From Campylobacterales bacterium (GTDB lineage Bacteria; Campylobacterota; Campylobacteria; Campylobacterales; QNZT01): 16,884 bases of DNA. Position 1 is the stretch's first letter; each line of letters starts with the position of its first letter. The notes beneath the pieces were generated by a model. It was not told where the DNA came from, searched no databases, and was given only the letters and a program-made list of their open reading frames with translations. Both the position numbers and the translations under genes were made by a program. The stretch is taken from assembly GCA_015662615.1 (NCBI GenBank), contig DQTU01000004.1, positions 1 through 16,884 of the forward strand. Direction: 5' to 3'. Below, piece by piece: positions 6,600 to 13,551 of the stretch.

Positions 6600-6608
6600 T
6601 GGTATAGT
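6600..6608 (+). promoter_or_regulatory. Extended -10 promoter of the response regulator gene
   Basis: TGGTATAGT fits an extended -10 box (TGn-TATAAT with one mismatch). The transcript would start near 6615. No -35 box is evident, as is common in Campylobacterota. Confidence 0.4.
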
Positions 6609-6650
6609 TTTAAAATATTAATTAGAAAATTGAGAAATCAGGAGTGAAAT

Positions 6651-7304
6651 GTGGATTTAAATAGCTTGAAAAACTTAGAGTTACTCTATGTAGAGGATGA
6701 TGCAGATGTTATGAATCAAACAAAGTTAATTTTAGATGACTTTGTTAAAGTGGTACATACTGCACGTGATGGTGCAGAGGGTTTAGAAGTTGCACTTAGA
6801 GAAAATATTGATATCGTTGTAGCAGACATTAACATGCCTAAAATGAATGGTATCGAGATGATAAGAGCTATCAAAGTTGAACATGAAAAGAATATACCAT
6901 GTATCATTACCACCGCACATACTGATACAGAATATTTGATTGATGCAATCAATTTAAAAGCAGACGGTTATATCATCAAACCGATTAATATCAAAGATCT
7001 AATTAACGCTATTTATACTGTTATGCTTCCAATCATACAAAAGAAAGAGATTGAGGGTTGTGCACATGTTGTAGAATCTCTGGCAGCACTTGTTGGCGGT
7101 AAGAAAATTGAAATTTTAAAATATATCATTGACAATCTCGATAAAGAGAAGATATTTTATGGTTCATACCAAGATATCATGGAAGCATTGGATGTTTCTA
7201 AACCAACGGTTGTAAACATGTTCAAACAACTTATCGGTGCGGGAATACTAGAAAAAATTAAAAATAAAGTCTACAAATTCAAAAGACAAGACTTAATCGG
7301 TTAA
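6651..7304 (+). CDS. Response regulator with receiver domain and RepL-like winged-helix output domain
   Basis: This 217-residue protein starts with a CheY-like receiver domain (1-125). It has the acidic pair Asp16/Asp17, the phospho-acceptor Asp59 in VVADINMPKMNG, Thr88 and Lys110 (IIKPI). The output domain (about 150-212) is not OmpR, NarL or Fis type. The stretch ILKYIIDNLDKEKIFYGSYQ, the helix-turn-helix DIMEALDVSKPTVVNMFKQL and the wing GILEKIKNKVYKF resemble the winged helix of plasmid replication proteins of the RepL family. This similarity is from memory and needs a profile search. The start is GTG, supported by AGGAG at 6640-6644 with 6-base spacing. It follows the histidine kinase in the same direction and probably forms a two-component pair with it, though it has its own promoter. 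Confidence 0.9.
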   Translation: MDLNSLKNLELLYVEDDADVMNQTKLILDDFVKVVHTARDGAEGLEVALRENIDIVVADINMPKMNGIEMIRAIKVEHEKNIPCIITTAHTDTEYLIDAINLKADGYIIKPINIKDLINAIYTVMLPIIQKKEIEGCAHVVESLAALVGGKKIEILKYIIDNLDKEKIFYGSYQDIMEALDVSKPTVVNMFKQLIGAGILEKIKNKVYKFKRQDLIG

Positions 7305-7317
7305 TTTATGCATAAGA

Positions 7318-7354
7318 TGTTAAAATATCTCAAAAAAATAAGGATATTTTAACA
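7318..7354. promoter_or_regulatory. 12-bp inverted repeat over the cyclophilin promoter and ribosome binding region
   Basis: TGTTAAAATATC (7318-7329) and its exact complement (7343-7354) flank a 13-base A-rich centre. The left arm begins with TGTTAAAAT, a possible extended -10 box. The right arm overlaps the end of the AAGGA at 7340-7344 and reaches to two bases before the ATG at 7357. It could be an operator or an RNA hairpin limiting translation. Confidence 0.45.
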
Positions 7355-7356
7355 CT

Positions 7357-7896
7357 ATGAAAAAACTCTTACTTACATGCATGCTATTTTTGGCAACATC
7401 AATCTTTGCAGAAACAAACACTACAAATCCACATGTCATATTAGAGACAAATCAAGGAAACATTGAAATTGAACTCTATCCAGATGTCGCTCCAAAAGCT
7501 GTTAAGAACTTTATAGAACTTTCACAAAAAGGCTATTATGATGGTGTCATCTTTCATAGAGTCATCAAACACTTCATGATCCAAGGTGGAGATCCAACTG
7601 GAACGGGTCGAGGTGGCGAATCAATCTATGGTGGTGTTTTTGAAAATGAATACAAACCAAATCTTACCTTTGATAAACCAGGACTTTTAGCAATGGCAAA
7701 CAGAGGACCAAATACAAATGGAAGTCAATTTTTCATAACAACAGTAGCCACACCACACCTAAATGGTGGATATACAATCTTTGGAAAAGTTGTAAATGGA
7801 TATGACACAGTTAAGAAAATTGAAAATACAAAAGTTGGTAGAGGCGATAGACCCGTTGAAAAACAGATCATTAAAAAAGCAACACTTAAAAAATAA
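7357..7896 (+). CDS. Periplasmic peptidyl-prolyl cis-trans isomerase, cyclophilin type
   Basis: This 179-residue protein has a Sec signal peptide at residues 1-18 (cut after IFA), so the isomerase should work in the periplasm on folding of exported proteins. The cyclophilin domain is complete. The catalytic arginine is Arg68 in FHRVI, followed by MIQGGDPTGTGRGG, the substrate-pocket segment MANRGPNTNGSQFFIT and HLNGGYTIFGKVVNG. A tyrosine stands where eukaryotic cyclophilins have the cyclosporin-binding Trp, as is usual in bacteria. The AAGGA at 7340-7344 is 12 bases from the ATG, a long spacing, and it sits at the edge of an inverted repeat. The PII gene follows 57 bases downstream. Confidence 0.95.
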   Translation: MKKLLLTCMLFLATSIFAETNTTNPHVILETNQGNIEIELYPDVAPKAVKNFIELSQKGYYDGVIFHRVIKHFMIQGGDPTGTGRGGESIYGGVFENEYKPNLTFDKPGLLAMANRGPNTNGSQFFITTVATPHLNGGYTIFGKVVNGYDTVKKIENTKVGRGDRPVEKQIIKKATLKK

Positions 7897-7910
7897 GTAA
7901 AATATCGGAA

Positions 7911-7929
7911 GTGGAGACTTTAGTCCCAC
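7911..7929 (+). repeat. Small GC-richer hairpin ahead of the PII gene
   Basis: GTGG-A-GACT and AGTC-CCAC form an eight-pair stem with one bulged A and almost no loop. It sits between the cyclophilin stop and the PII ribosome binding site. No T tract follows, so it is not a classic terminator. It could slow decay or separate expression of the two genes. Confidence 0.35.
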
Positions 7930-7953
7930 CAAAATTAAAAGGAGCAAACTATT

Positions 7954-8292
7954 ATGAAAAAAATAGAAGCAATTATTAAACCATTTAAACTAGAGGATGT
8001 CAAAGATGCACTCACAGATCTTGATGTTTCAGGTATGACCATTACGGAAGTAAAGGGATATGGAAGGCAACAAGGACATACTGAGCTTTATCGTGGAGCT
8101 GAGTATATTGTAGATTTTTTACCAAAAATCAAACTTGAGCTTGTAGTAAAAGAAGCGGATTTAGATGAAGCAATTACTGCTATCACAAATGCTGCAAAGA
8201 CTGGCAAGATTGGTGATGGTAAAATTTTTGTAAGTTCAATTGAAAAGACTATCAGAGTTAGGACAGGCGAAGAAGACGAAGACGCGGTATAG
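7954..8292 (+). CDS. glnK: Nitrogen regulatory protein PII
   Basis: PII proteins are small trimeric cytoplasmic sensors of ATP/ADP and 2-oxoglutarate, and they gate ammonium uptake and nitrogen assimilation. This 112-residue protein has the family start MKKIEAIIKPFKLEDVKDAL, the T-loop site Tyr51 in YRGAEY that other PII proteins have uridylylated, the nucleotide-binding KIKLELVV segment, and GKIGDGKIFV. The C-terminus ends in an unusually acidic tail (GEEDEDAV). AAGGAG at 7939-7944 marks the start. The gene lies 8 bases upstream of an ammonium transporter, the standard glnK-amtB arrangement. This indicates that it binds and blocks that channel when nitrogen is plentiful. Confidence 0.96.
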   Translation: MKKIEAIIKPFKLEDVKDALTDLDVSGMTITEVKGYGRQQGHTELYRGAEYIVDFLPKIKLELVVKEADLDEAITAITNAAKTGKIGDGKIFVSSIEKTIRVRTGEEDEDAV

Positions 8293-8300
8293 GAATTATT

Positions 8301-9365
8301 ATGGAAGATAGTGCTTATATCATTGATACGCTTTTTACACTTTTTGCAATGACTTTGATAATCTTCATGGTTCCAGGTTTTGCGATGCTTGAAGCGGGAC
8401 TTGTAAGAACTAAAAATGCTTCAACAGTTCTTACCACAAATGTCATGATTTACGCTGTTGCCTCTATGGCGTTTTTACTTGTGGGATACTCTATCGCTTT
8501 TGGAGAGTTTGGAAGTGACAACATGAGTAAATGGGCTGTTTTTATGTTCCAAATGGCATTTGTTGGAAAAGCGATAAATATTATGAGTGGAGGGGTTAGT
8601 GAAAGAGTAAGAATCATGCCTCTTGCTATCTTTACAGCCATCATGGGAGGTTTAATCTACCCACTTATCGTAAATGTATCTTGGGGTTCTGACTTTTTGG
8701 CAGATACCTTTTTAGACCTTAACATGTATGATTTGGCAGGCTCTACCGTTATCCATTCGACTGGTGGATGGGCACTTTTGGCTGCTATTCTTATCGTAGG
8801 CCCTAGGCGTGGAAGATACAGAAATGGAAAGATACGCGTTATTCCAGCTTCAAACATACCTCTTGTAGTTTTGGGAGCACTGCTTCTTTGGATAGGCTGG
8901 TTTGGATTTAATGGTGGTTCGGTTGGTTCTATCAGCACAAAAGAGAATGCTGACTTAGTTGCGTTAACCATCATGAACACAAATACAGCAGGACCAGATT
9001 TATATGATATATACACACCAATTCTTATCGGTGCAGTAGGTGGAGCATTGGTTGTTTTTGCAGTTCCACTATTTGATAAACTAAGATTGGATGACCCAGT
9101 CGGTGCACTTTCTGTGCATTTAGTAAATGGAATTTGGGGAACATTGGCCGTAGGAATTTTTGCAAGCAATGGTGATGATATCACATTATGGGGTCAAATC
9201 AAAGGTATCATACTTGTAGGTATTTTTGCTTTTGCTGCATCATATACAGTGATTTATCTTATCAACAAATTCATGCCATTTCGTGCAGATGATAATGACC
9301 AACAACAAGGTCTTGATTTTTCGGAATGTGGACTTGAAAGTTATCCAGAGTTTGTAAGAAATTAA
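8301..9365 (+). CDS. amt: Ammonium transporter (Amt/AmtB family), short form
   Basis: Amt channels conduct ammonium/ammonia across the inner membrane as trimers. Conserved sites are visible: MVPGFAMLEAGL at the start, the outer gate phenylalanine equivalents (Phe87, Phe203), Trp128, the signature DLAGSTVIHSTGG with Asp144 and pore His152, GWFGFNGGS, and the second pore histidine His273 in SVHLVNGIWG. The protein has 354 residues, where AmtB has about 400. By eye, the shortage falls between NTNTAG (227-231) and PILIGAVGGA (240-249), where family members have an extra stretch including the AGLVGITP helix. About one membrane helix pair seems absent, yet the frame is intact. It is coupled to glnK (8-base gap, AGGA at 8291-8294). 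It could be a normal short lineage form. Confidence 0.93.
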   Translation: MEDSAYIIDTLFTLFAMTLIIFMVPGFAMLEAGLVRTKNASTVLTTNVMIYAVASMAFLLVGYSIAFGEFGSDNMSKWAVFMFQMAFVGKAINIMSGGVSERVRIMPLAIFTAIMGGLIYPLIVNVSWGSDFLADTFLDLNMYDLAGSTVIHSTGGWALLAAILIVGPRRGRYRNGKIRVIPASNIPLVVLGALLLWIGWFGFNGGSVGSISTKENADLVALTIMNTNTAGPDLYDIYTPILIGAVGGALVVFAVPLFDKLRLDDPVGALSVHLVNGIWGTLAVGIFASNGDDITLWGQIKGIILVGIFAFAASYTVIYLINKFMPFRADDNDQQQGLDFSECGLESYPEFVRN

Positions 9366-9392
9366 AAATATTAATCTTAATGGTATGATTTT

Positions 9393-9401
9393 TGCTATAA
9401 T
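9393..9401 (+). promoter_or_regulatory. Extended -10 promoter of the phosphohexomutase gene
   Basis: TGCTATAAT is a perfect extended -10 box (TGn-TATAAT). The start of transcription would fall near 9408, about 22 bases before the TTG start codon. No -35 hexamer stands out. Confidence 0.55.
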
Positions 9402-9429
9402 TGAATAAATCTTCCATTAAGGACATATA

Positions 9430-10800
9430 TTGAAAACAATCTTCCGCGAATACGATATCAGAGGTATTTTTGAAAAAGAGTTAAACGAACAGAGTGTTAA
9501 ACTCATTGGCTATTTTTTAGGGCTAAAAGTTAAAGTGATTGGTGAATACGTCTCAATTGGCTATGACGCTAGAGTACACTCCCCAAAGCTTTGTGATTGG
9601 CTTGCAAGTGGTTTTAATAAAGCTGGCGTAAAAGTTCTTAATATGGGACTTGTAGCAACACCAATCAATTACTTCTCAAACTATCAAGAGTTTGATGGCA
9701 TCACTCCATCCGCTTCAGTTATGATAACAGGTTCACATAATCCTCCAGAGTATAATGGTTTTAAAATCACTATTGATTGTGCACCATTTTTTAGTGATGA
9801 TATTTATGCATTGGGTGATGAGATCTTGGAAAATCTTGACTTAAATATAGAGGACAATACTACATCAACTTTTATAGATGCAAAAGATAGATATATTGAG
9901 TACTTAGTTAAAGAGTTTGACTCTCTAAAAGGGCTTGATAAAAAAATCATTTTAGATTGTGGAAATGGCGTAGCTGGTGTGGCGATCATCGATATTTTTG
10001 ACAAACTAGAACTCAATTATGAGAGCATGTACACTGAACCTGACGGAACTTTTCCAAATCACCATCCAGATCCATCTGTTGAAGAAAACCTAGTAGATAT
10101 CAAAGAGAAATTAAAAGGCGATTTTGATCTAGGTTTTGCTTATGATGGAGATGCTGATAGAATTGCAGTTTTAACAAAAAAACACAATATAAAAGGTGAT
10201 GAACTTGCCCTTTTGCTCTCTAAAACGATGACAAACCCAACAATTATCGGTGAGGTCAAATGTTCACAAGTAATGTATGATGAGATCAATAAAATCGGAA
10301 CAGCCATCATGTATAAAACTGGTCACTCAAATCTCAAAGTAAAGATTCGTGAAACTGGTGCAGATTTAGCAGCAGAAGTGAGTGGTCATATCTTTTTTAA
10401 TGACCGTTACTTCGGTTACGATGATGCCCTTTATACCACTTTTAGAGTTTTAGAATTAATCCATGGCGGTATGGATTTAGATGCAGAGGTCGAAGCTCTT
10501 CCAAAAACTTACTCAACTGAAGAGTTAAAAGTAAAGACAACCGAGGATGAAAAGTTTCCACTTATTGATAAGGTCAAAGAGTTATTAAAAAATCCACCAG
10601 AAGATTTTCCTAATATCAAAGATATTATTGATATTGATGGTGTAAGGGTAATTTTTGAAGATGGTTGGGGATTAGTTAGAGCGTCAAATACAACGCCTAT
10701 AATTGTTACAAGATTTGAATCCACAAATGAGGATAATGCAAAGCTTTATGAAGAAAAAATAAATGCGTTAATTGACAAAGCAAAAAACGCACTTAAATAG
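9430..10800 (+). CDS. manB: Phosphomannomutase/phosphoglucomutase
   Basis: This 456-residue enzyme moves phosphate between C6 and C1 of hexoses, feeding nucleotide-sugar, lipopolysaccharide and storage polysaccharide synthesis. All four family loops are present: the phosphoserine loop ITGSHNPPEYNG with Ser102, the metal loop DGDADR at 239-244, the sugar loop EVSGH at 316-320, and the phosphate-binding loop RASNTTP at 417-423. The close similarity to AlgC/ManB-type bifunctional enzymes makes dual mannose/glucose specificity likely, but this cannot be settled by reading. The start codon is TTG, supported by AAGGA at 9419-9423 with 6-base spacing and by the canonical opening IFREYDIRGIF. It converges on the cold-shock gene with 11 bases between the stop codons. 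Confidence 0.95.
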   Translation: MKTIFREYDIRGIFEKELNEQSVKLIGYFLGLKVKVIGEYVSIGYDARVHSPKLCDWLASGFNKAGVKVLNMGLVATPINYFSNYQEFDGITPSASVMITGSHNPPEYNGFKITIDCAPFFSDDIYALGDEILENLDLNIEDNTTSTFIDAKDRYIEYLVKEFDSLKGLDKKIILDCGNGVAGVAIIDIFDKLELNYESMYTEPDGTFPNHHPDPSVEENLVDIKEKLKGDFDLGFAYDGDADRIAVLTKKHNIKGDELALLLSKTMTNPTIIGEVKCSQVMYDEINKIGTAIMYKTGHSNLKVKIRETGADLAAEVSGHIFFNDRYFGYDDALYTTFRVLELIHGGMDLDAEVEALPKTYSTEELKVKTTEDEKFPLIDKVKELLKNPPEDFPNIKDIIDIDGVRVIFEDGWGLVRASNTTPIIVTRFESTNEDNAKLYEEKINALIDKAKNALK

Positions 10801-10811
10801 AAAGGTAGCGC

Positions 10812-11030
10812 CTATAAAGGGGTTACGTTTTCTGCTTGTGGCCCTTTTTGACCTTCACCAATTTCGAATGTTACTTGTTGACCTTCTGCTAGTGAAACAC
10901 GTCCACCGCTTGGGTTATTTACTTGTCGAAAATGTACAAAAACATCATTTCCTCCATTTTCTTGTTGGATAAATCCGTAGCCTTTTTCGTCATTGAACCA
11001 TTTAACGGTTCCATTTAGCATATCTGCCAT
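10812..11030 (-). CDS. csp: Cold-shock domain protein (CspA family)
   Basis: This 72-residue single cold-shock domain protein binds single-stranded nucleic acid and acts as an RNA chaperone. It has the two RNA-binding motifs, KGYGFI (residues 16-21) and VFVHF (30-34), plus the usual opening LNGTVKWFNDEKGYGFI. The ATG whose first base is at 11030 is preceded, on this strand, by AAAGG (11039-11043) with 8-base spacing, which favours it over the internal Met4. The leader is about 90 bases long and contains hairpins, as is known for cold-inducible csp genes. The gene ends 11 bases from the converging phosphohexomutase stop codon. Confidence 0.96.
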   Translation of the reverse strand: MADMLNGTVKWFNDEKGYGFIQQENGGNDVFVHFRQVNNPSGGRVSLAEGQQVTFEIGEGQKGPQAENVTPL

Positions 11031-11045
11031 ATGTCGTACCTTTGT

Positions 11046-11071
11046 AAAAAATATACTCTATTGCTAGAGTA
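11046..11071 (-). promoter_or_regulatory. GNRA-loop hairpin with U tract in the csp leader
   Basis: Read on the minus strand, TACTCTA-GCAA-TAGAGTA forms a perfect 7-bp stem closed by a GCAA (GNRA) tetraloop. It is followed by TATTTTTT. This looks like a small intrinsic terminator, yet it lies inside the csp leader, just upstream of the ribosome binding site. It may act as an attenuator or as a temperature-sensitive or stabilising structure. Confidence 0.45.
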
Positions 11072-11129
11072 CGAGTCAAAATTTAGAGCGTTTTAAAAAA
11101 ACGAGTATCTTATATCTCTCATCGGCATT

Positions 11130-11135
11130 ATTATA
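11130..11135 (-). promoter_or_regulatory. -10 box of the csp promoter
   Basis: On the minus strand this is a perfect TATAAT preceded by CACGC. The transcript would begin near 11123 and carry a leader of about 90 bases. No convincing -35 box is present. Confidence 0.5.
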
Positions 11136-11166
11136 GCGTGTTTTTTTAAATAATGCAATTTTATTT

Positions 11167-11883
11167 TTAAAGAGTATAACTTGACTGATAAGATCGTTCT
11201 ATAAGTGCGGTAGATAGGAGTGTATTTCGTTGTGTTAAAAGAGAATTAGCACTAAATAGTTCTTCATCACTTGGACTATTTAATCCATATAAATCATTAA
11301 AGAGGTTTAAATAGGAAGAAAGTTGGTTGTCATCACTGTTAAAAAGTAGACGATTTAATTGAATTGATAAAGTACCTAACCCATTTGTCTCACTTTCAGT
11401 TAATTTTTCACCTAAAATTTTATTATACCCCTCAGAAAAAAATGATAAATTAGTTTCTCCAGAATCTCCAAAAAGTTCAATTATGGAGCGCTGAGTTAGA
11501 TATTGACTCAATTCATTGGTCAAACTTTGTATCTGCTCTTTACTTCCCTCACTCACTCCTAAATTTTGAAATATTTCATCAAAGTTTATCAACTGAAGCT
11601 GTGAAGAATTTGTCGGATAAATTGTATCCAAGTTAGCCCGTAAACTTTCAAGCTCTTTTTGCTGCTTACTATCTAAATCATTTGGAACACCAAAAATGCC
11701 ATTTAACGTACTATCTATTTGTGAAATTTGAAAGAGACTTTTTGATTCATCTGAGAATGTAACAGTATCAATAGCCCCATTTTTAATTGATTCAGCAATT
11801 TGGCTAATTTGTTTTGAAGTATAGTTTGTGTTTATATAACCACTATTTACGATATTTGTAATACTATTTGTAAATGTGCTCAT
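11167..11883 (-). CDS. Uncharacterised Asn/Ser/Gln/Leu-rich protein
   Basis: I recognise no family for this 238-residue protein. It contains no cysteine, tryptophan or histidine and only the initiator methionine. It is rich in Ser, Asn, Leu, Gln and Glu, and looks mainly helical with polar linkers. There is no signal peptide and no membrane segment. The reading frame is complete and has a good ribosome binding site (AGGAG, complement of 11889-11893), so it is very likely a real gene. The opening residues MSTFTNSITNIVNSGYINTN and the Cys-free polar composition recall substrates of the flagellar export apparatus, but this is only an impression. It is divergent from the Sel1-repeat gene and not in an operon. 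An alternative is a cytoplasmic scaffold protein. Confidence 0.75.
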   Translation of the reverse strand: MSTFTNSITNIVNSGYINTNYTSKQISQIAESIKNGAIDTVTFSDESKSLFQISQIDSTLNGIFGVPNDLDSKQQKELESLRANLDTIYPTNSSQLQLINFDEIFQNLGVSEGSKEQIQSLTNELSQYLTQRSIIELFGDSGETNLSFFSEGYNKILGEKLTESETNGLGTLSIQLNRLLFNSDDNQLSSYLNLFNDLYGLNSPSDEELFSANSLLTQRNTLLSTALIERSYQSSYTL

Positions 11884-11932
11884 GTTTCTCTCCTACTTAC
11901 ATGATAGCACTTTTGCGGTGTTTATCAAAATT

Positions 11933-11941
11933 TGTTATAAT
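11933..11941 (+). promoter_or_regulatory. Extended -10 promoter of the Sel1-repeat gene
   Basis: TGTTATAAT is a perfect extended -10 box. Transcription would start near 11948, giving a leader of about 22 bases before the ATG at 11970. This argues that the real start of the downstream gene is not further upstream. Confidence 0.6.
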
Positions 11942-11969
11942 AATTCCAAATTATACGGCAGGGAATGGA

Positions 11970-12656
11970 ATGTTAAAAAAAGCACATGAGTATTACAATC
12001 AAAAAAATTATAGTGAAGCGTTAAATTTATATAGAGAGTTAGCAGACGGGGGAAATCAAGATGCACAAACTTCACTAGGTTTTATGTACCAAAATGGACA
12101 AGGAATTGCAAAAAACGATGATGAGGCATTTAGTTTATATGAAAAAGCAGCCCAGAGCGAACAACCTTACGCGCTTTTTAATCTTGGTCTTTTATATGCC
12201 AATGGACAAGGAGGAGTAGATGAAAATCATTTTAAAGCATTTGAGTATTTTCAACGCTCTGCAATCGCAGGTGTAGAGTTAGCACAGTATGAAACCGCTT
12301 TGAGATTTGAGAGAGGACTTGGATGTGTTCAAGATTTTAAGCAAGCAGCTTATTGGTATGAAGAGGCAGCAAAAAGAGGACATGCAGAGGCGTTTAATAA
12401 CTTAGGTGTGCTTTATAAAGATGGATTTGGCGTAGAGCAAAACTATCATCGTGCATTTGTCTGTTTTTCAAGAGCTAGTGAACAAAATCTTCCTATGGCT
12501 CAATACAACTTAGGACAGCTTTATGATTCTGGTTTGGGTGTAGAACAAAACAATGAAAAAGCACTAGAACTGTGTAGACAAGCTGCATTTGGAGGGCATG
12601 AAAAAGCAAAAAGTATCATTAAAAAACTACAAGAAAATGGAACCATTGTCTTTTAA
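11970..12656 (+). CDS. Sel1-like tetratricopeptide repeat protein
   Basis: This 228-residue protein is a solenoid of about five Sel1-like repeats. Each has the pattern A-x2-x-LG-x2-Y-x2-G-x-G followed by the A-x3-(Y/F)-x3-A helix. Examples are TSLGFMYQNGQG at 34-45, FNLGLLYANGQG at 70-81, NNLGVLYKDGFG at 143-154 and YNLGQLYDSGLG at 179-190. Such repeats mediate protein contacts. Helicobacter Hcp relatives are secreted and have paired cysteines, but this one has no signal peptide and few cysteines, so it is probably cytoplasmic. An in-frame start at 11874 exists but would place a promoter and ribosome binding site inside the gene and overlap the divergent gene. The ATG at 11970 has AGGGA at 11960-11964 with 5-base spacing. 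Confidence 0.9.
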   Translation: MLKKAHEYYNQKNYSEALNLYRELADGGNQDAQTSLGFMYQNGQGIAKNDDEAFSLYEKAAQSEQPYALFNLGLLYANGQGGVDENHFKAFEYFQRSAIAGVELAQYETALRFERGLGCVQDFKQAAYWYEEAAKRGHAEAFNNLGVLYKDGFGVEQNYHRAFVCFSRASEQNLPMAQYNLGQLYDSGLGVEQNNEKALELCRQAAFGGHEKAKSIIKKLQENGTIVF

Positions 12657-12708
12657 AGTAAATTATTTTATACTGTTATTTAAATAATTTAACAAAAAAG
12701 GAAATATT

Positions 12709-12843
12709 ATGGCAATGAAATTTATCATCGCAGCACTTTTAATTTTTGGAGGTATGATGGCTTACAAAAATTATCAAGAAGGTGGTTTTGCTAACGCACA
12801 AGGTGTAAATGTACCTGTAGAGCAGGATGTTGAAGCACACTAA
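12709..12843 (+). CDS. 44-residue single-pass membrane protein
   Basis: This small gene encodes 44 residues. It opens with MAMKFIIAALLIFGGMMAYK, a single hydrophobic helix, and continues with a short polar tail rich in Gly, Asn, Val and Glu (ending QDVEAH). It may be a membrane anchor or an uncleaved export signal. AAGGA at 12698-12702 gives a proper ribosome binding site with 6-base spacing, and TATACT at 12669-12674 is a plausible -10 box. A 9-bp AT-only inverted repeat (12659-12667 with 12683-12691) surrounds that box. The TAA stop at 12841-12843 directly abuts the stop codon of the converging DUF2461 gene. I recognise no family. The ribosome binding site and the membrane-protein-like composition argue that it is real. 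Confidence 0.65.
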   Translation: MAMKFIIAALLIFGGMMAYKNYQEGGFANAQGVNVPVEQDVEAH

Positions 12844-13539
12844 CTAACCAGTATCAATAGTGAGTGTCATCTCGTACACCCACTGTTGAAGTGGTAACAA
12901 ATCCTCATATATCTCATACGCATAATCAACAAGCTTTTCACTAAATAGTATCTCATGTGGTGCTATCTCTTTATAGGCAAACATGGATGCAAACTTTGTG
13001 AGCTTTATATGCTCCATTTCTTCATCAAACTCTCTTGGTACTCTTTTATATTTTGGTTCTGGTATCTGATAACCCATTGCTTTTAATTTATCTAAAATTT
13101 TAACTAACTCTGAGCTATGTTTATCATTTTTGATATAATCACGGTACGCACTCAAAGTCTCTTTTGAAAATCCTCGAATTCCTGCCGCAAAGAAAATCTC
13201 ATCAGGAGAAAAATGCATATAAAATGAAGAACTTTGCATTCTTTTCCCTGCACCCTGCCAAAAAATTACACCGATACGGCTTTTAATGGGGGTTTTATCT
13301 TTTGAAAAACGTATATCTCGATAGATACGAAAAAGGGAACCATTGACTTTTGGTTTTGCTTTGATAGTAGGAACTAGTGCTTGAAGATGTTCTCCCATTT
13401 CGATAACATATGCAACACTTGGATCTTTTATAAGTTGCTCATACTCATCTTGATGGGCTTCAAACCACTCTTTTGTATTGTTTTTACGAATAGAATTTAG
13501 AAAAGCAATACTCTCTTTTGGAAAACCTGTAAAATTCAC
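12844..13539 (-). CDS. DUF2461 family protein
   Basis: This 231-residue protein belongs to the DUF2461/TIGR02453 family of conserved bacterial proteins of unknown function. The family landmarks are the opening FTGFPKESIAFLNSIRKNNT followed by KEWF, the segment FRIYRDIRFSKDKTPIKSRI and GFSKETLSAYRDYI. Length is normal. The start is GTG (complement of 13537-13539); no other start would keep the conserved N-terminus. AAGGGA lies only about 3 bases ahead of the GTG, so initiation may depend on coupling to htpX, whose stop codon is 12 bases upstream. It is the last gene of the leftward operon. No terminator is visible before the converging small gene. Confidence 0.9.
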   Translation of the reverse strand: MNFTGFPKESIAFLNSIRKNNTKEWFEAHQDEYEQLIKDPSVAYVIEMGEHLQALVPTIKAKPKVNGSLFRIYRDIRFSKDKTPIKSRIGVIFWQGAGKRMQSSSFYMHFSPDEIFFAAGIRGFSKETLSAYRDYIKNDKHSSELVKILDKLKAMGYQIPEPKYKRVPREFDEEMEHIKLTKFASMFAYKEIAPHEILFSEKLVDYAYEIYEDLLPLQQWVYEMTLTIDTG

Positions 13540-13551
13540 AAATCCCTTTCT

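Noticed and set aside
7897..7953. Sigma-54 promoter in front of glnK, expected from nitrogen control in other bacteria.
   Set aside because: No TGGC-N-TTGC-type -24/-12 pair is visible in the short gap.
8980..9030. Frameshift or sequencing error as the cause of the short Amt protein.
   Set aside because: The frame is continuous with good Amt similarity on both sides, and no out-of-frame Amt-like segment was noticed nearby.
8657..9184. Leftward 175-residue open frame opposite amt.
   Set aside because: It is a shadow of the amt coding sequence, with no ribosome binding site or family resemblance.
10772..10972. Rightward open frame over the cold-shock gene.
   Set aside because: It overlaps the clear csp gene on the other strand and the end of the phosphohexomutase gene, and its product resembles nothing.
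11874..11969. A longer start for the Sel1-repeat gene that overlaps the divergent gene.
   Set aside because: The added 32 residues look like translated non-coding DNA, and an extended -10 box and a ribosome binding site lie within it ahead of the ATG at 11970.
12659..12691. 9-bp inverted repeat around the -10 box of the 44-residue gene as an operator.
   Set aside because: It consists only of A and T in very AT-rich DNA, so chance is a sufficient explanation.
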